Notes: generated from the letters alone by a model not told the origin. A DNA stretch of 37,768 nucleotides from an uncultured Ruminococcus sp. (GCA_905202255.1 CAJKRH010000017.1:1-37768); one strand, 5' to 3'; counted from the first letter of the stretch, positions 7,725-17,176 are shown. Made by a program: numbers and translations.

Positions 7725-8723
7725 ATGGAAAAATCAATGTTTGATACCGTGGCGGCAAGCGCGGGAGAGGACGATATCGTAAACGAAAACCTGAGGGATA
7801 ATCTGCTCGGCATTTCGCATGAAACAGAGAAGCGCTTTGCTTATCTTTGCGATCTTGCAAATGTGCTCTATCCGAAGCTTTGCGATGCGGCGGAGGGAGA
7901 TCTCTTTCTCTCGTGCGCCGAGGATGCCGTTCGCCGCGCATATCTCGATACGCTCGGTCTGCCGCTCTCGGGCGAGACGGATGCGGACGCGGCAAACAGG
8001 CGCGATGCAGATTTCCGCGGCGACTTTTTTCTCCGCTCGGACAGGTACTTCCTCTGCAAGAAGATGATAGAGATGACGGGCGTGAAATATACGCAGAAGA
8101 ATTTCGGTCAGGTGCTTTTCGGTGATTGCCCCGACCTCTCGCCAAAGGACAGGAAGATAGCCTTTGTGCGCAATATCCAGTCGGGCAAGGCTTTCGAGTG
8201 CTTTGCGCGGTATGTTTTCGGCGCGATGACGGCATATCGCGACAGCTTTGCGCTTGCCTGCGAATCCGTTGCCGACGGCGACTGTGCATACGGCATTCTT
8301 CCCCTGCGAAATTCCGTGGACGGCAGGCTCTCCGCTTTTTACAAGATGCTTGACAAGCATGAGCTCGGTGTGCTCCTGTGCTGTGATATAGATAATCAGA
8401 ACGGCGACACGACGCGCTATGCGCTCGTTTACGCGAGAAACGGTGTGATGAGCGCACGCGGCACGCTGAAGCTGGAATGCCGCATTTCTTTCGACGACCC
8501 CGCAGACATCGGCGGTATATGCGAAATGGCGCGCTTCTTCGGCGTAACGGTGGACACGATAGACAGTATAACCGACGGGCACGGCGGCTCCGGCTCTTCC
8601 TTTGCGGTGTGCTTCTCGCTTGAGGGCGAGGATGCGGCGGGCTTTATCTTCTGCCTGCAGATGGAATATCCGCAGATTCTGCCGATAGCGCTCTATACAC
8701 AGATCGAGGGGGCAAGCAACTGA
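7725..8723 (+). CDS. Prephenate-dehydratase-like protein (probably not the enzyme)
   Basis: A 332-residue protein whose middle resembles prephenate dehydratase (PDT), the phenylalanine-pathway enzyme. From about residue 143, IAFVRNIQSGKAFECFARYVFG is followed by YGILPLRNSVDGRL, matching the PDT yGVvPiENS-x-G block, then DTTRYALVYAR at the place of the TRF motif. The C-terminal 90 residues could be an ACT-like domain. Two hallmark positions differ (ENS reads RNS, TRF reads TRY), and the first 140 residues are unrelated to PDT. It overlaps ruvC by one base (TGATG), so the two are co-translated. A ligand-sensing or scaffolding role is as likely as catalysis (inference). Confidence 0.6.
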   Translation: MEKSMFDTVAASAGEDDIVNENLRDNLLGISHETEKRFAYLCDLANVLYPKLCDAAEGDLFLSCAEDAVRRAYLDTLGLPLSGETDADAANRRDADFRGDFFLRSDRYFLCKKMIEMTGVKYTQKNFGQVLFGDCPDLSPKDRKIAFVRNIQSGKAFECFARYVFGAMTAYRDSFALACESVADGDCAYGILPLRNSVDGRLSAFYKMLDKHELGVLLCCDIDNQNGDTTRYALVYARNGVMSARGTLKLECRISFDDPADIGGICEMARFFGVTVDTIDSITDGHGGSGSSFAVCFSLEGEDAAGFIFCLQMEYPQILPIALYTQIEGASN

Positions 8724-9235
8724 TGATTATTCTCGGGATAGACCCCGGTATTGCCATAGTCGGCTATGGAGTTATAGAATATGACGGGCGACACTTCCGG
8801 ACGCTCGGCATGGGTGCGATACGCACGCCTGCGGGGCAGGATGTCGAGGCTCGCATAGAGACTGTATATAACGATATGCTTGAACTGATAGACGCATACA
8901 AGCCTGACGAAATGGCGATAGAGGAGCTCTTTTTCAATACCAACCAGAAAACGGCGATAGCCGTTGCCGAGGCGCGCGGTGTGATACTGCTCGCCGCACG
9001 CAAACGCAATGTGACGATAAGCGAATACACTCCGCTTCAGGTGAAGCAGTCGGTTGTCGGCTACGGCAGGGCGGAGAAGCAGCAGGTTATGGCGATGACG
9101 GCGAGTATTCTCGGGCTGGGCAAGATAAAGCTCGACGATACCGCCGACGCGCTCGCGCTTGCCGTTTGCCATGCGCACTGCGGCACATCGCGCATACAGG
9201 CTTTCTACAACGGAAAGAAAACGCGGCTTGTTTAA
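8723..9235 (+). CDS. ruvC: Holliday junction endonuclease RuvC
   Basis: A 170-residue nuclease that cuts four-way DNA junctions during recombinational repair, working with RuvAB. The four acidic catalytic positions are visible: D7 in GIDPGIAIVGYG, E67 in MAIEELFF, and D139 and D142 in LDDTADALALAVCH. Length and order are standard. It overlaps the upstream PDT-like gene by one base and is followed by ruvA and ruvB in the usual ruvCAB order. Confidence 0.97.
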   Translation: MIILGIDPGIAIVGYGVIEYDGRHFRTLGMGAIRTPAGQDVEARIETVYNDMLELIDAYKPDEMAIEELFFNTNQKTAIAVAEARGVILLAARKRNVTISEYTPLQVKQSVVGYGRAEKQQVMAMTASILGLGKIKLDDTADALALAVCHAHCGTSRIQAFYNGKKTRLV

Positions 9236-9268
9236 GTTGTTTAAAATAAATTTTGTGAGGACCAAAAA

Positions 9269-9880
9269 ATGTTTCAGTACATAAAGGGCGAGCTCATCGG
9301 CACGGAGCCGAACGGTGCCGTTATCGAATGCGGCGGCATAGGATATAAATTCACCGTTTCGGCAAACACCGTGGCAAAGCTTGCTTCGGCGGGCGATGAG
9401 GTCTGCCTCTATACATATCTCTGTGTGCGCGAGGATGCGCTCGAGCTTATCGGATTTTACACGATGGAGGAGCTCGAGGCTTTCAAAATGCTGATAACCG
9501 TCTCGGGCGTGGGCCCGAAAGCGGCGATAGCCGTGCTTTCGCTTTTCACCGTGAGCGGGCTTATTTCGGCGGTCAGCACGGGCGATACGAAGAAGATTTC
9601 AAAGGCTTCGGGCATCGGAGCGAAAACGGCGGCGCGTATAGTGCTTGAACTCAAGGACAAAATTGCCGTCAAGCTCGGCACACCCGCAGATGACGCGGGC
9701 GCGGAGGAATACATCTCCGAGGAGGAGACCGTTGGCAACCGCGCGGAGGCTGTGCGCGCGCTGATGGGGCTCGGATATTCCATGCGTGAGGCAGAGGAAG
9801 CTGTCCGCGGGCTCGACCCGACGGCTTCGCTTGAAAGTCTGCTTACGGCGGCTCTGCGCAAAATGGGCACGAATTTATAA
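9269..9880 (+). CDS. ruvA: Holliday junction branch-migration protein RuvA
   Basis: A 203-residue protein that binds the four-way junction and loads RuvB. The N-terminal OB-fold (MFQYIKGELIG, VIECGGIGYKFTVS) is followed by two helix-hairpin-helix segments (TVSGVGPKAAIAVLS and ASGIGAKTAARIVLELKDK) and, after an acidic linker, a C-terminal three-helix domain (ALMGLGYSMREAEEAV) that contacts RuvB. The ATG has GAGGACC upstream. Confidence 0.97.
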   Translation: MFQYIKGELIGTEPNGAVIECGGIGYKFTVSANTVAKLASAGDEVCLYTYLCVREDALELIGFYTMEELEAFKMLITVSGVGPKAAIAVLSLFTVSGLISAVSTGDTKKISKASGIGAKTAARIVLELKDKIAVKLGTPADDAGAEEYISEEETVGNRAEAVRALMGLGYSMREAEEAVRGLDPTASLESLLTAALRKMGTNL

Positions 9881-9896
9881 TCGGGGGTAGTGCGAT

Positions 9897-10988
9897 ATGA
9901 TAAACAAATTCAATATAGAAAAAGAAGATTCCATAATCCCCGAGAGGATGGCGAGTGCTGCATACAACAGCGAAGAGGATGCGGATATAGAGGGCGGTCT
10001 GCGCCCGAAAACGCTCGATGAATATATCGGTCAGGAAAAGGCAAAGGAGAGTCTGCGCATATATATAGAGGCTTGCAAAAGGCGCGGCGATTCGCTCGAC
10101 CATGTGCTCCTCTACGGTCCTCCCGGACTCGGCAAAACGACGCTCTCCGCGATAATCGCGGCGGAGCTGGGCGTAAATATCAAGATAACCTCGGGACCAG
10201 CGATAGAGAAGCAGGGCGACCTTGCGGCACTGCTTACAAATCTCGGCGAAAATGATGTTCTTTTCATAGATGAAATTCACCGTCTTTCGCGCAATATAGA
10301 GGAGATACTCTATCCGGCGATGGAGGATTTCGCGCTCGATATCATCATAGGAAAGGGACCGGCGGCGCGAAGCCTGCGGCTTCCGCTTCCGCGCTTTACG
10401 CTGATCGGTGCTACGACGCGTGCGGGGCAGCTGACAACACCTTTGCGCGACCGTTTCGGCGTTCTGATGCGCCTTGAGCTTTATACAAACGATGAGCTTG
10501 CCACGATAGTAAAGCGCAGTGCGGGCATACTCGATATAGCGATTTCGCCCGACGGTGCATATGAGATAGCAAGGCGCTCCCGTGGCACGCCGCGTATCGC
10601 AAACCGCCTGCTCAAGCGTGTGCGCGACTATGCGCAGGTCAAGGGTGACGGCGAGATAACGCGTGATATCGCGGATGCGGCACTGCGCATGCTCGAAATA
10701 GATGAGCTGGGGCTTGACAATACCGACAGGCGGATGCTCGAAACGATAATAAAATTTTACGACGGAGGACCCGTCGGGCTGGATACTCTTGCCGCCACGG
10801 TGGGGGAGGAAGCGATAACTCTCGAGGATGTTTACGAGCCTTATCTGATACAGATAGGCTTCATAAACCGCACGCCGCGCGGCAGATGCGTGACAAGGCT
10901 TGCCTATGAGCATCTCGGTATACCGTTCGGCGGGAGAACCGCAGGCGACACCGATATCGGCGAGCAGACGAAAATAGATTTGGATTGA
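9897..10988 (+). CDS. ruvB: Holliday junction branch-migration helicase RuvB
   Basis: A 363-residue AAA+ motor that drives junction migration as a hexamer on DNA. RPKTLDEYIGQEKAKESL opens the family signature. The Walker A GPPGLGKTTLS, Walker B VLFIDEIHRLSR, sensor-1 IGATTRAG and the arginine-finger region PLRDRFG follow in order, then a winged-helix domain with RTPRGR near the C-terminus. It starts 16 bases after ruvA with GGGGGT upstream. Confidence 0.97.
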   Translation: MINKFNIEKEDSIIPERMASAAYNSEEDADIEGGLRPKTLDEYIGQEKAKESLRIYIEACKRRGDSLDHVLLYGPPGLGKTTLSAIIAAELGVNIKITSGPAIEKQGDLAALLTNLGENDVLFIDEIHRLSRNIEEILYPAMEDFALDIIIGKGPAARSLRLPLPRFTLIGATTRAGQLTTPLRDRFGVLMRLELYTNDELATIVKRSAGILDIAISPDGAYEIARRSRGTPRIANRLLKRVRDYAQVKGDGEITRDIADAALRMLEIDELGLDNTDRRMLETIIKFYDGGPVGLDTLAATVGEEAITLEDVYEPYLIQIGFINRTPRGRCVTRLAYEHLGIPFGGRTAGDTDIGEQTKIDLD

Positions 10989-11001
10989 CAGAGGAAAAAC
11001 T

Positions 11002-11862
11002 ATGTGGAAAGCAGATAAATGGGAGGACTATGCGCTCCTCGATACATCGGACGGAAAGCGCCTCGAGCGGTGGGGCAGATATGTGCTTTGCCGTCCCGAC
11101 CCGCAGGTCATATGGAAAAATGTGAAAGAAAGCCCGATGTGGAAGAAGGCAGACGCCGTCTATGAAAGAGAAGGCGGCGGAGGCAAATGGCAAAAGCGCG
11201 ATGTTCCGGAATGCTGGACCATCGGCTATGGCGACCTGCGCTTCAAGATAAAGCCGATGGGCTTCAAGCACACGGGACTTTTTCCGGAGCAGGCGGTGAA
11301 CTGGGATTGGTTCTCCGCGCTGATAAAGAATGCGAAGAGACCGATAAAGGTGCTCAATCTTTTTGCCTATACGGGCGGTGCCACCGTCGCGGCGGCGGCG
11401 GCGGGGGCTTCCGTCTGCCATGTGGACGCGGCAAAGAACATGGTCGCTCAGGCGAAGGAAAATGCGGCGCTCTCGGGGCTTGAAAACGCGCCGATACGCT
11501 ATATAGTCGACGATTGCAAAAAGTTTGTGGAGCGCGAGATACGCAGAGGAAACAGATATGACGCCGTGATAATGGATCCGCCGTCTTACGGCAGGGGACC
11601 ATCGGGCGAGATATGGAAGCTGGAGGACAATATCGCAGAGCTGATCAGGCTCGCGGCGGATGTTCTCTCGGAGAAGCCGCTCTTCTTTCTTGTCAATTCA
11701 TATACTACAGGTCTTTCGCCTTCGGCGATGGGCTATATGCTCGGGCTGGAAATGAAAAAGCGCTTCGGCGGCAGAGTTGAGGCGGACGAAATAGGAATTC
11801 CCGTTTTGCAGACGGGAGAAGCACTGCCCTGCGGCTCCTCCGCTCGCTGGACGGCAGAATAA
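11002..11862 (+). CDS. Class I SAM-dependent methyltransferase (RlmI/RlmK-like)
   Basis: A 286-residue Rossmann-fold methyltransferase, probably acting on rRNA. The SAM loop VLNLFAYTGGATVAAAAAG, the acidic ribose contact HVDAAKNMV, and the MDPPSYGRGP motif (the catalytic DPP-x-[YF] type of RlmI-like enzymes) are clear. The N-terminal 100 residues are not a standard PUA domain; they contain aromatic-rich segments and a KHTGLFPEQAVNWDW stretch common in this subfamily. It lies 13 bases after ruvB, in the same operon. The precise target base cannot be told. Confidence 0.85.
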   Translation: MWKADKWEDYALLDTSDGKRLERWGRYVLCRPDPQVIWKNVKESPMWKKADAVYEREGGGGKWQKRDVPECWTIGYGDLRFKIKPMGFKHTGLFPEQAVNWDWFSALIKNAKRPIKVLNLFAYTGGATVAAAAAGASVCHVDAAKNMVAQAKENAALSGLENAPIRYIVDDCKKFVEREIRRGNRYDAVIMDPPSYGRGPSGEIWKLEDNIAELIRLAADVLSEKPLFFLVNSYTTGLSPSAMGYMLGLEMKKRFGGRVEADEIGIPVLQTGEALPCGSSARWTAE

Positions 11863-11876
11863 TTTACGGAGAAATA

Positions 11877-12749
11877 ATGGCAGATACTATCATAAAAACA
11901 GAAAACCTGTGCTTTGAATATGATGAAAATGACGGCGTAAAGAAGCATCCCGTGCTTCGTTCGATGAACCTCGAAATCGAGCGCGGCAGCTTTACGGCTA
12001 TTCTCGGACACAATGGCAGCGGCAAAAGCACACTTGCGAAAATAATCAGCATGATACTGACACCTACCTCGGGCAAGCTGTATCTTTTCGGAAAAGAGAC
12101 AGACACGGAAAATATGACCGACGATGAGTTTTACGATATCCGCCGCCGCGTGGGCATGGTATTTCAAAATCCGGATAACCAGCTCGTGGCGACTATAGTC
12201 GAGGAAGATGTGGCTTTCGGTCCCGAAAATATCGGCATCCCGCCGAAAGAGATAAGAGAGCGCGTAGACGATGCGCTCGCCACCGTCGGCATGACGGCTT
12301 TTGCGCGGCACAGCCCGCATCAGCTCTCGGGCGGGCAGAAGCAGAGAGTGGCTATAGCGGGAATCATCGCGCTCATGCCGGATATCATTATTTTCGATGA
12401 ATCTACGGCTATGCTCGACCCCTCGGGCAGAGCGGAGGTTCTCGAAACCATAAAGCGGCTCAACCGCGAAAAAGGCATCACGATACTGCATATCACGCAT
12501 TATATGGAAGAGGCGATACTCGCCGACAATGTAATCGTCATAGACGACGGAAAAATACTCACGCGCGGCACGCCGAGAGAGGTATTTTCAAAAACAGAAA
12601 TGATACGGCGCGCGGGAATAGATATCCCGCAGACGACGGAACTTTTCCGAAGGCTCGGCATAGAGGGAACACCGCTCACGCCGGCGGAGGGTGCCGATAT
12701 CATAGAAAAGTTAATGCGTGAAAAGAAAGCGAAGGAAAAGGCAAATTGA
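11877..12749 (+). CDS. ecfA1: ECF transporter ATPase EcfA1
   Basis: A 290-residue ABC ATPase, one of the pair that powers vitamin uptake through EcfT and exchangeable S components. The Walker A GHNGSGKST, Q-loop VFQNPDNQ, signature LSGGQKQRV, Walker B IIIFDESTAMLDP and the switch histidine in LHITHYMEEA are all present. The start ATG follows GGAG by five bases. Its stop overlaps the TTG start of ecfA2. Confidence 0.95.
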   Translation: MADTIIKTENLCFEYDENDGVKKHPVLRSMNLEIERGSFTAILGHNGSGKSTLAKIISMILTPTSGKLYLFGKETDTENMTDDEFYDIRRRVGMVFQNPDNQLVATIVEEDVAFGPENIGIPPKEIRERVDDALATVGMTAFARHSPHQLSGGQKQRVAIAGIIALMPDIIIFDESTAMLDPSGRAEVLETIKRLNREKGITILHITHYMEEAILADNVIVIDDGKILTRGTPREVFSKTEMIRRAGIDIPQTTELFRRLGIEGTPLTPAEGADIIEKLMREKKAKEKAN

Positions 12750-13612
12750 ACTTGGTAGCGGCGAAACTCTGCGGAGTTTCATATATTTACAGTGAAAAAA
12801 CGCCCTTTATGAAAGTTGCCGTCGACAATGTCGACGCCGCCTTTGAGGAGGGCATGATAACGGGAATAATCGGGCATACGGGAAGCGGAAAGAGCACCAT
12901 AGCTCAGATGATAAACGGACTTCTGCGCCCGAGTGCCGGCAATGTGATTGTCGGCGGCAGGGATATCTGGGAGAAGCCAAAGGAGATAAGAAATGTACGC
13001 TTTGAGGCGGGGCTTGTATTCCAGTATCCGGAATATCAGCTCTTTGAGGAAACGGTGAAGAAAGATATCGCTTTCGGTCCCTCAAATATGGGGCTTCCCA
13101 CCGAGGAGACAGAGACGAGAGTCTATGAGGCGATGGATTTTGTCGGGCTGGACAGAAGCTTCGCGGAGAAGTCTCCTTTTGACCTCTCGGGCGGGCAGAA
13201 GAGAAGAGTTGCCATAGCGGGAATAATCGCCATGCGCCCGAGAATACTTATTCTCGATGAGCCTGCGGCGGGACTCGACCCGCGCGGCAGAGACGAGATT
13301 CTCTCCCGCATATGCGAATACAGGAGCAAATACGGCGCTTCTGTTGTGATGATAAGTCACAGCATGGAGGACATGGCACGCTACTGCGACAGAATCCTTG
13401 TCATGAACGGCGGAAAGGTATTTATGTGCGGCACCTGCGAGGAGATTTTCTCCGAGGCGGAGCGTCTGGAGAGCGTAGGTTTGACCGTGCCGCAGATAAC
13501 AAAGCTCATGCTCGAGCTGAAAAGACGCGGTTTTGATGTAAATACCTCGGTTTATACCGTTGACAGTGCCGAGGCGGAGATAAAGCGCCTGCTTGCGGGA
13601 GGTGCAAAATGA
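12746..13612 (+). CDS. ecfA2: ECF transporter ATPase EcfA2
   Basis: A 288-residue ABC ATPase that pairs with EcfA1. The Walker A GHTGSGKST, Q-loop VFQYPEYQLFEETV, signature LSGGQKRRV, Walker B ILILDEPAAGLDPRG and MISHSMED are visible. The start is TTG, overlapping the ecfA1 stop (TTGA), with AAGGAAA just upstream; no ATG lies at the family start. It overlaps ecfT by four bases (ATGA), so the three subunits are translationally coupled. Confidence 0.94.
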   Translation: MNLVAAKLCGVSYIYSEKTPFMKVAVDNVDAAFEEGMITGIIGHTGSGKSTIAQMINGLLRPSAGNVIVGGRDIWEKPKEIRNVRFEAGLVFQYPEYQLFEETVKKDIAFGPSNMGLPTEETETRVYEAMDFVGLDRSFAEKSPFDLSGGQKRRVAIAGIIAMRPRILILDEPAAGLDPRGRDEILSRICEYRSKYGASVVMISHSMEDMARYCDRILVMNGGKVFMCGTCEEIFSEAERLESVGLTVPQITKLMLELKRRGFDVNTSVYTVDSAEAEIKRLLAGGAK

Positions 13613-14430
13613 TAAGAGACATCACAATAGGGCAGTTTTTCCCCGGGGAATCGGTGCTTCACCGCGCCGATCCGCGAATGAAGATAATCCTCTCTATACT
13701 CTATATCGTGGTCATATTCATGACAAACAGCCTCTCGGGATATATTTTCCTCGTGCTTTTCACAGCGGCGCTGGCAATTATCTCGCGTATATCATTTACC
13801 GTGCTCCTGAAGGCTGTGAAGCCGCTTTGGTTTATTATACTTTTTACTGCGGTAATAAATATTTTCTGGAATAAGGACGGCACACTGCTCGTTTCTTTCT
13901 GGAAGATAGAAATATATTCCGCAGGGCTCTGGAACGCGCTCTTCATGATGCTGCGAATAGTATCGCTCCTCATCGGAACGAGCGTGATTCTGACTTATAC
14001 GACCTCGCCGATAGCGCTGACGGACGCGATAGAGCGCCTGCTCTCACCGCTCAAGGTGATAAAACTGCCTGTGCATGAATTTGCGATGATGATGAGCATA
14101 GCTCTGCGTTTCATCCCGACTCTCATGGAGGAGACGGACAAGATAATGAGCGCGCAGAAAGCGCGCGGCGCGGACTTCTCAAACGGAAGTCTCAAGCAGA
14201 GGGCAAAGGCGCTTATCCCAGTGCTCATACCGCTTTTCGTTTCGGCTTTCCGCCGTGCGGATGAGCTTGCCGTGGCTATGGAATGCCGATGCTACAGAGG
14301 CGGAGAGGGACGCACGAGAATGACGACTCTCCATCTGCATTTCCGTGATTTCGCCCTGCTTTTTGCCGTCATTGCGGCAGGTGTGGCGGTCACACTGCTC
14401 GGCAGATTCATACCGATATATAAAATTTAG
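13609..14430 (+). CDS. ecfT: ECF transporter transmembrane subunit EcfT
   Basis: A 273-residue membrane scaffold linking the two ATPases to S components. It has about five to six hydrophobic helices and the coupling helices with the characteristic arginine motifs AQKARGADF and AMECRCYRGG, which contact the ATPase grooves. GQFFPGESVLHRADPRMKI at the N-terminus is typical of the family. The start overlaps ecfA2. No S component adjoins, which fits a shared (group II) module. Confidence 0.95.
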   Translation: MIRDITIGQFFPGESVLHRADPRMKIILSILYIVVIFMTNSLSGYIFLVLFTAALAIISRISFTVLLKAVKPLWFIILFTAVINIFWNKDGTLLVSFWKIEIYSAGLWNALFMMLRIVSLLIGTSVILTYTTSPIALTDAIERLLSPLKVIKLPVHEFAMMMSIALRFIPTLMEETDKIMSAQKARGADFSNGSLKQRAKALIPVLIPLFVSAFRRADELAVAMECRCYRGGEGRTRMTTLHLHFRDFALLFAVIAAGVAVTLLGRFIPIYKI

Positions 14431-14438
14431 GTGAAAAG

Positions 14439-15182
14439 ATGAAATTTCTTCTGAAGCTATCATATCTCGGCGGCGGTTTCTGCGGCTTTCAGGTGCAGAA
14501 AAACGGCAGAACGGTGCAGGGCGAGCTCGGCACCGCGGCAGAAAAGATATTTTCCCGCAGATGCGATATTTCAGGCTGCAGCAGGACAGACAGCGGGGTC
14601 CATGCGCTCGAATATTACGCCACGGTTTCGACGGAGGGGGATACGGCAATTTCTCCCGAGCGAATGCCGCGCGCGATAAATACCTATCTGCCGCCGGATA
14701 TATCCGTTTCATCGGCATGGGCTGTGCCGGAGAGCTTTTCCGTGCGCCGCGCTGTTTCGGGAAAGGAATATATGTATCTCATACTGAATTCCGAGAGCAG
14801 AAATCCCTTTTATGAGGGGCGCGCGCTTTTCTATCCCGGCAGGCTTGACCTTAATCGCATGGAGGAAGCCTGCGAAAAGATAATCGGAAGGCATGATTTT
14901 TCCGCCTTCATGGCGAGCGGGAGCGATATCGCAGATACCGTGCGCACCGTCACCGATTGCAGAGCAGAGCGCGACGGGGATTTTATCCGCATATATGTCA
15001 GCGCCGACGGCTTTCTTTATAATATGGTGCGCATAATAGCAGGCACACTGCTCGAGGTTTCCGAGGGGAAGATGAGCGCGGATGATGTCGCCGCGGCTGT
15101 CTCGGGCGGCGGCAGGGAATGTGCGGGTCGCACGGCACCTGCCTGCGGACTCTATCTCAATAAGGTATTTATAGATTTCTGA
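14439..15182 (+). CDS. truA: tRNA pseudouridine synthase TruA
   Basis: A 247-residue enzyme making pseudouridine at tRNA positions 38-40. The catalytic aspartate is D51 in CSRTDSGVHA. LSYLGGGFCGFQ at the N-terminus, FSVRRAVSGKEYMYLI in the middle and FLYNMVRIIAGTLLEV near the end are family blocks. AGGTGAAAAG precedes the ATG. It follows ecfT by eight bases, an arrangement common in Bacillota. Confidence 0.96.
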   Translation: MKFLLKLSYLGGGFCGFQVQKNGRTVQGELGTAAEKIFSRRCDISGCSRTDSGVHALEYYATVSTEGDTAISPERMPRAINTYLPPDISVSSAWAVPESFSVRRAVSGKEYMYLILNSESRNPFYEGRALFYPGRLDLNRMEEACEKIIGRHDFSAFMASGSDIADTVRTVTDCRAERDGDFIRIYVSADGFLYNMVRIIAGTLLEVSEGKMSADDVAAAVSGGGRECAGRTAPACGLYLNKVFIDF

Positions 15183-15213
15183 TTTAAACTGATTTTTTAC
15201 TACGGAGCAAGAG

Positions 15214-16416
15214 ATGAATGAAAACGATGAAAAAATCATAGGCGCAAAAGAGGGCGACAAAATAAAAGCCGAAAGCGAAAGCTGCAGGCGCTTTCTTGTC
15301 GTCGCCGAAAAATATATGATGCTTCGCATATGTGCGCTCGTATCGCTCGTGGCGTTTGTTTTCGGCGTGCTTATCTTCGGGCATTCCTCGCTGAAAGCCG
15401 AAAATTTCAAATATCTCGTGAAGTATATCGACAAAAGCCCCGTGCTATATTCCTCTTTCTACGAGGGCATAGAATACGCGGGCGGCGAAAATGCGAAATT
15501 CGGCTTATACAAAGGCGATGTCTGCGTTTTCGACGAGGGTCTCCTCTCGCTCTACGGCATTTCGGGCAAGAATACGCTCCGCAGTGAAACCGGCATAGGC
15601 AACGCTTCCGTTGCCGTCGGAAAGGAGCACCTCTGCGTATACGGCGGAAGCAATAACGAACTGCGCATATACAATTCGTTTTCGATGGTGCACAGCGAAA
15701 ATTTCGATTATCCGATATTGCTCGTTTCTCCTGCGGATGAGGGCGGCTATGCCGTCGCCACCTCCGAGAGGGGCTACAGGAGCGCCGTTTATGTTTACAA
15801 TAAGGCTTTCATCCATAAATATACATGGAAAAGTGCAGACAGGTATATTTTCGATATGGATATCAGCTCATCGGGCAGATATCTCGCCGTCATTTCCATG
15901 GGAGTTAAAAACGGCAGTCCTTTTGCCGAGGCTTCATATATAGATACGGAAAAGGGAAGCATTATCTTCACGAGAAAGACAGAGGGCGATATTCCCGTCG
16001 GCGTGAATATAACGGAAAAGGACGGCGTGTGTTTCGTTTTCGAGCGCAGTGCGCTTTACTGCGACAAAAAAGGCAATGTGAAAAGCGAAGAGCGCATCAC
16101 TGGAAGTGTTTATTCCATTGCCGACGGGAGCGAATATACGGCTGTCATCTCGCGAAACGAGGGAAGCATAAAAAGCGAAGTTTTTCTTCCCGAGAGCGGA
16201 ATAAAAATCAGCGCGGGCGGCAAAATAAATTCGGTAAAATTTTACGGAGATAGAATTTATTTGCTCCTCGAGGACAGAGTGGAAATATACGAAAAGGATA
16301 CGCTCATAAAAAGCGCGGAGATTTCCGCGGGAGCGCGCGATATCCTGATAATGGACGACGGCGCGGTGATAGTCTGCTTCGGCTCCTACACGACGCTTAT
16401 TTCAGATATAACATAA
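15214..16416 (+). CDS. DUF5711-like membrane-anchored beta-propeller protein
   Basis: A 400-residue protein with a short basic/acidic cytoplasmic start, one membrane helix (about residues 40-58) and a long outward-facing part made of repeated beta-rich units. These look like blades of a propeller (AVGKEHLCVYGGSN, YIFDMDISSSGRYLAVIS, KFYGDRIYLLLED). The layout is that of DUF5711 proteins found next to cvpA in Clostridia. Function is unknown. The start has CGGAG upstream. It sits 32 bases after truA. Confidence 0.65.
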   Translation: MNENDEKIIGAKEGDKIKAESESCRRFLVVAEKYMMLRICALVSLVAFVFGVLIFGHSSLKAENFKYLVKYIDKSPVLYSSFYEGIEYAGGENAKFGLYKGDVCVFDEGLLSLYGISGKNTLRSETGIGNASVAVGKEHLCVYGGSNNELRIYNSFSMVHSENFDYPILLVSPADEGGYAVATSERGYRSAVYVYNKAFIHKYTWKSADRYIFDMDISSSGRYLAVISMGVKNGSPFAEASYIDTEKGSIIFTRKTEGDIPVGVNITEKDGVCFVFERSALYCDKKGNVKSEERITGSVYSIADGSEYTAVISRNEGSIKSEVFLPESGIKISAGGKINSVKFYGDRIYLLLEDRVEIYEKDTLIKSAEISAGARDILIMDDGAVIVCFGSYTTLISDIT

Positions 16417-16418
16417 AA

Positions 16419-16448
16419 TTTACAAAATAAACTATATTTACATATAAA
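16419..16448 (+). promoter_or_regulatory. Possible internal promoter before cvpA
   Basis: TTTACA at 16419-16424 and TATAAA at 16443-16448 (18-base spacer) lie in the AT-rich 79-base gap before cvpA. A second TATAAT at 16456-16461 lacks a well-placed -35. Confidence 0.4.
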
Positions 16449-16495
16449 GGCAGATTATAATAATCTTGCAGTATATGAGGAAGGGGTAATGCAGA

Positions 16496-17176
16496 ATGTC
16501 CGCGATACTTGATATCATACTGATAATGATAGTGGCGGTATTTATCATAATAGGTGCGAAAAAGGGCTTTGTGCGCTCTGTTTCGGGATTTCTGATATAT
16601 ATATTCGCTTTCAATATAGCAAATGCCTTCTACATTTTCCTTGCGAAATATACGGACAAAATTGCTTTCATCGCGGAACTGAAATCCGGCGTCGGCGAGG
16701 AAGAGATAAAGTTTATCACCGAGGGTGCCTCGGGCTTTATCGACAGGCTCTCGAATATAGGAAACTATATACTCTCCGGCTCCATGGAAAAATTTCAGTC
16801 GGCGCAGGGACTGCTCAATTTCATCATAGGCGATGCGCTCTCGTGCCTTATTTCGTTTATTGCCGTATTTATCGCGGCGCTTCTCGTGCTGAAGCTCCTC
16901 GCATATCTGCTAAATTCGCTCGTAACGCATACGATAGTCCTGCGGCAGATAAACGGCGCGCTCGGCGGCGTTTTCGGTGCGCTCTGCGGCTTCTTCTGGG
17001 CATGGGTCTTTGCGAAGCTTTTCGTTTCGTTTGCTTTCCCGATACTGAACAGTAAGCTCCCCGCGGTATTTGTTTCGGAGATGCTGGAATCCACTGTCGT
17101 AAGGCTGTGTCTGAAGATAAATCCGCTTGCTTTCCTTATGTATATAACAAACTGGCTTGCGGGGCTTTTCCGATAA
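16496..17176 (+). CDS. cvpA: CvpA family membrane protein
   Basis: A 226-residue protein with four predicted membrane helices. The first helix region ILDIILIMIVAVFIIIGAKK followed by GFVRSVSGF is the CvpA (colicin V production protein) signature, and the glycine-rich LGGVFGALCGFFWAW segment is the last conserved block. The family's exact function is not settled; it is often linked to envelope processes. The start ATG has GGAAGGGG eight bases upstream. Confidence 0.85.
   Translation: MSAILDIILIMIVAVFIIIGAKKGFVRSVSGFLIYIFAFNIANAFYIFLAKYTDKIAFIAELKSGVGEEEIKFITEGASGFIDRLSNIGNYILSGSMEKFQSAQGLLNFIIGDALSCLISFIAVFIAALLVLKLLAYLLNSLVTHTIVLRQINGALGGVFGALCGFFWAWVFAKLFVSFAFPILNSKLPAVFVSEMLESTVVRLCLKINPLAFLMYITNWLAGLFR

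Noticed and set aside
7734..8582. Minus-strand frame of 282 codons
   Set aside because: It is antisense to the PDT-like gene, which has promoter, ribosome site and coupling to ruvC.
9843..10913. Long minus-strand frame of 356 codons
   Set aside because: It is antisense to ruvB, rich in arginine, cysteine and histidine, without ribosome site or family motifs; a result of the GC-rich codon pattern.
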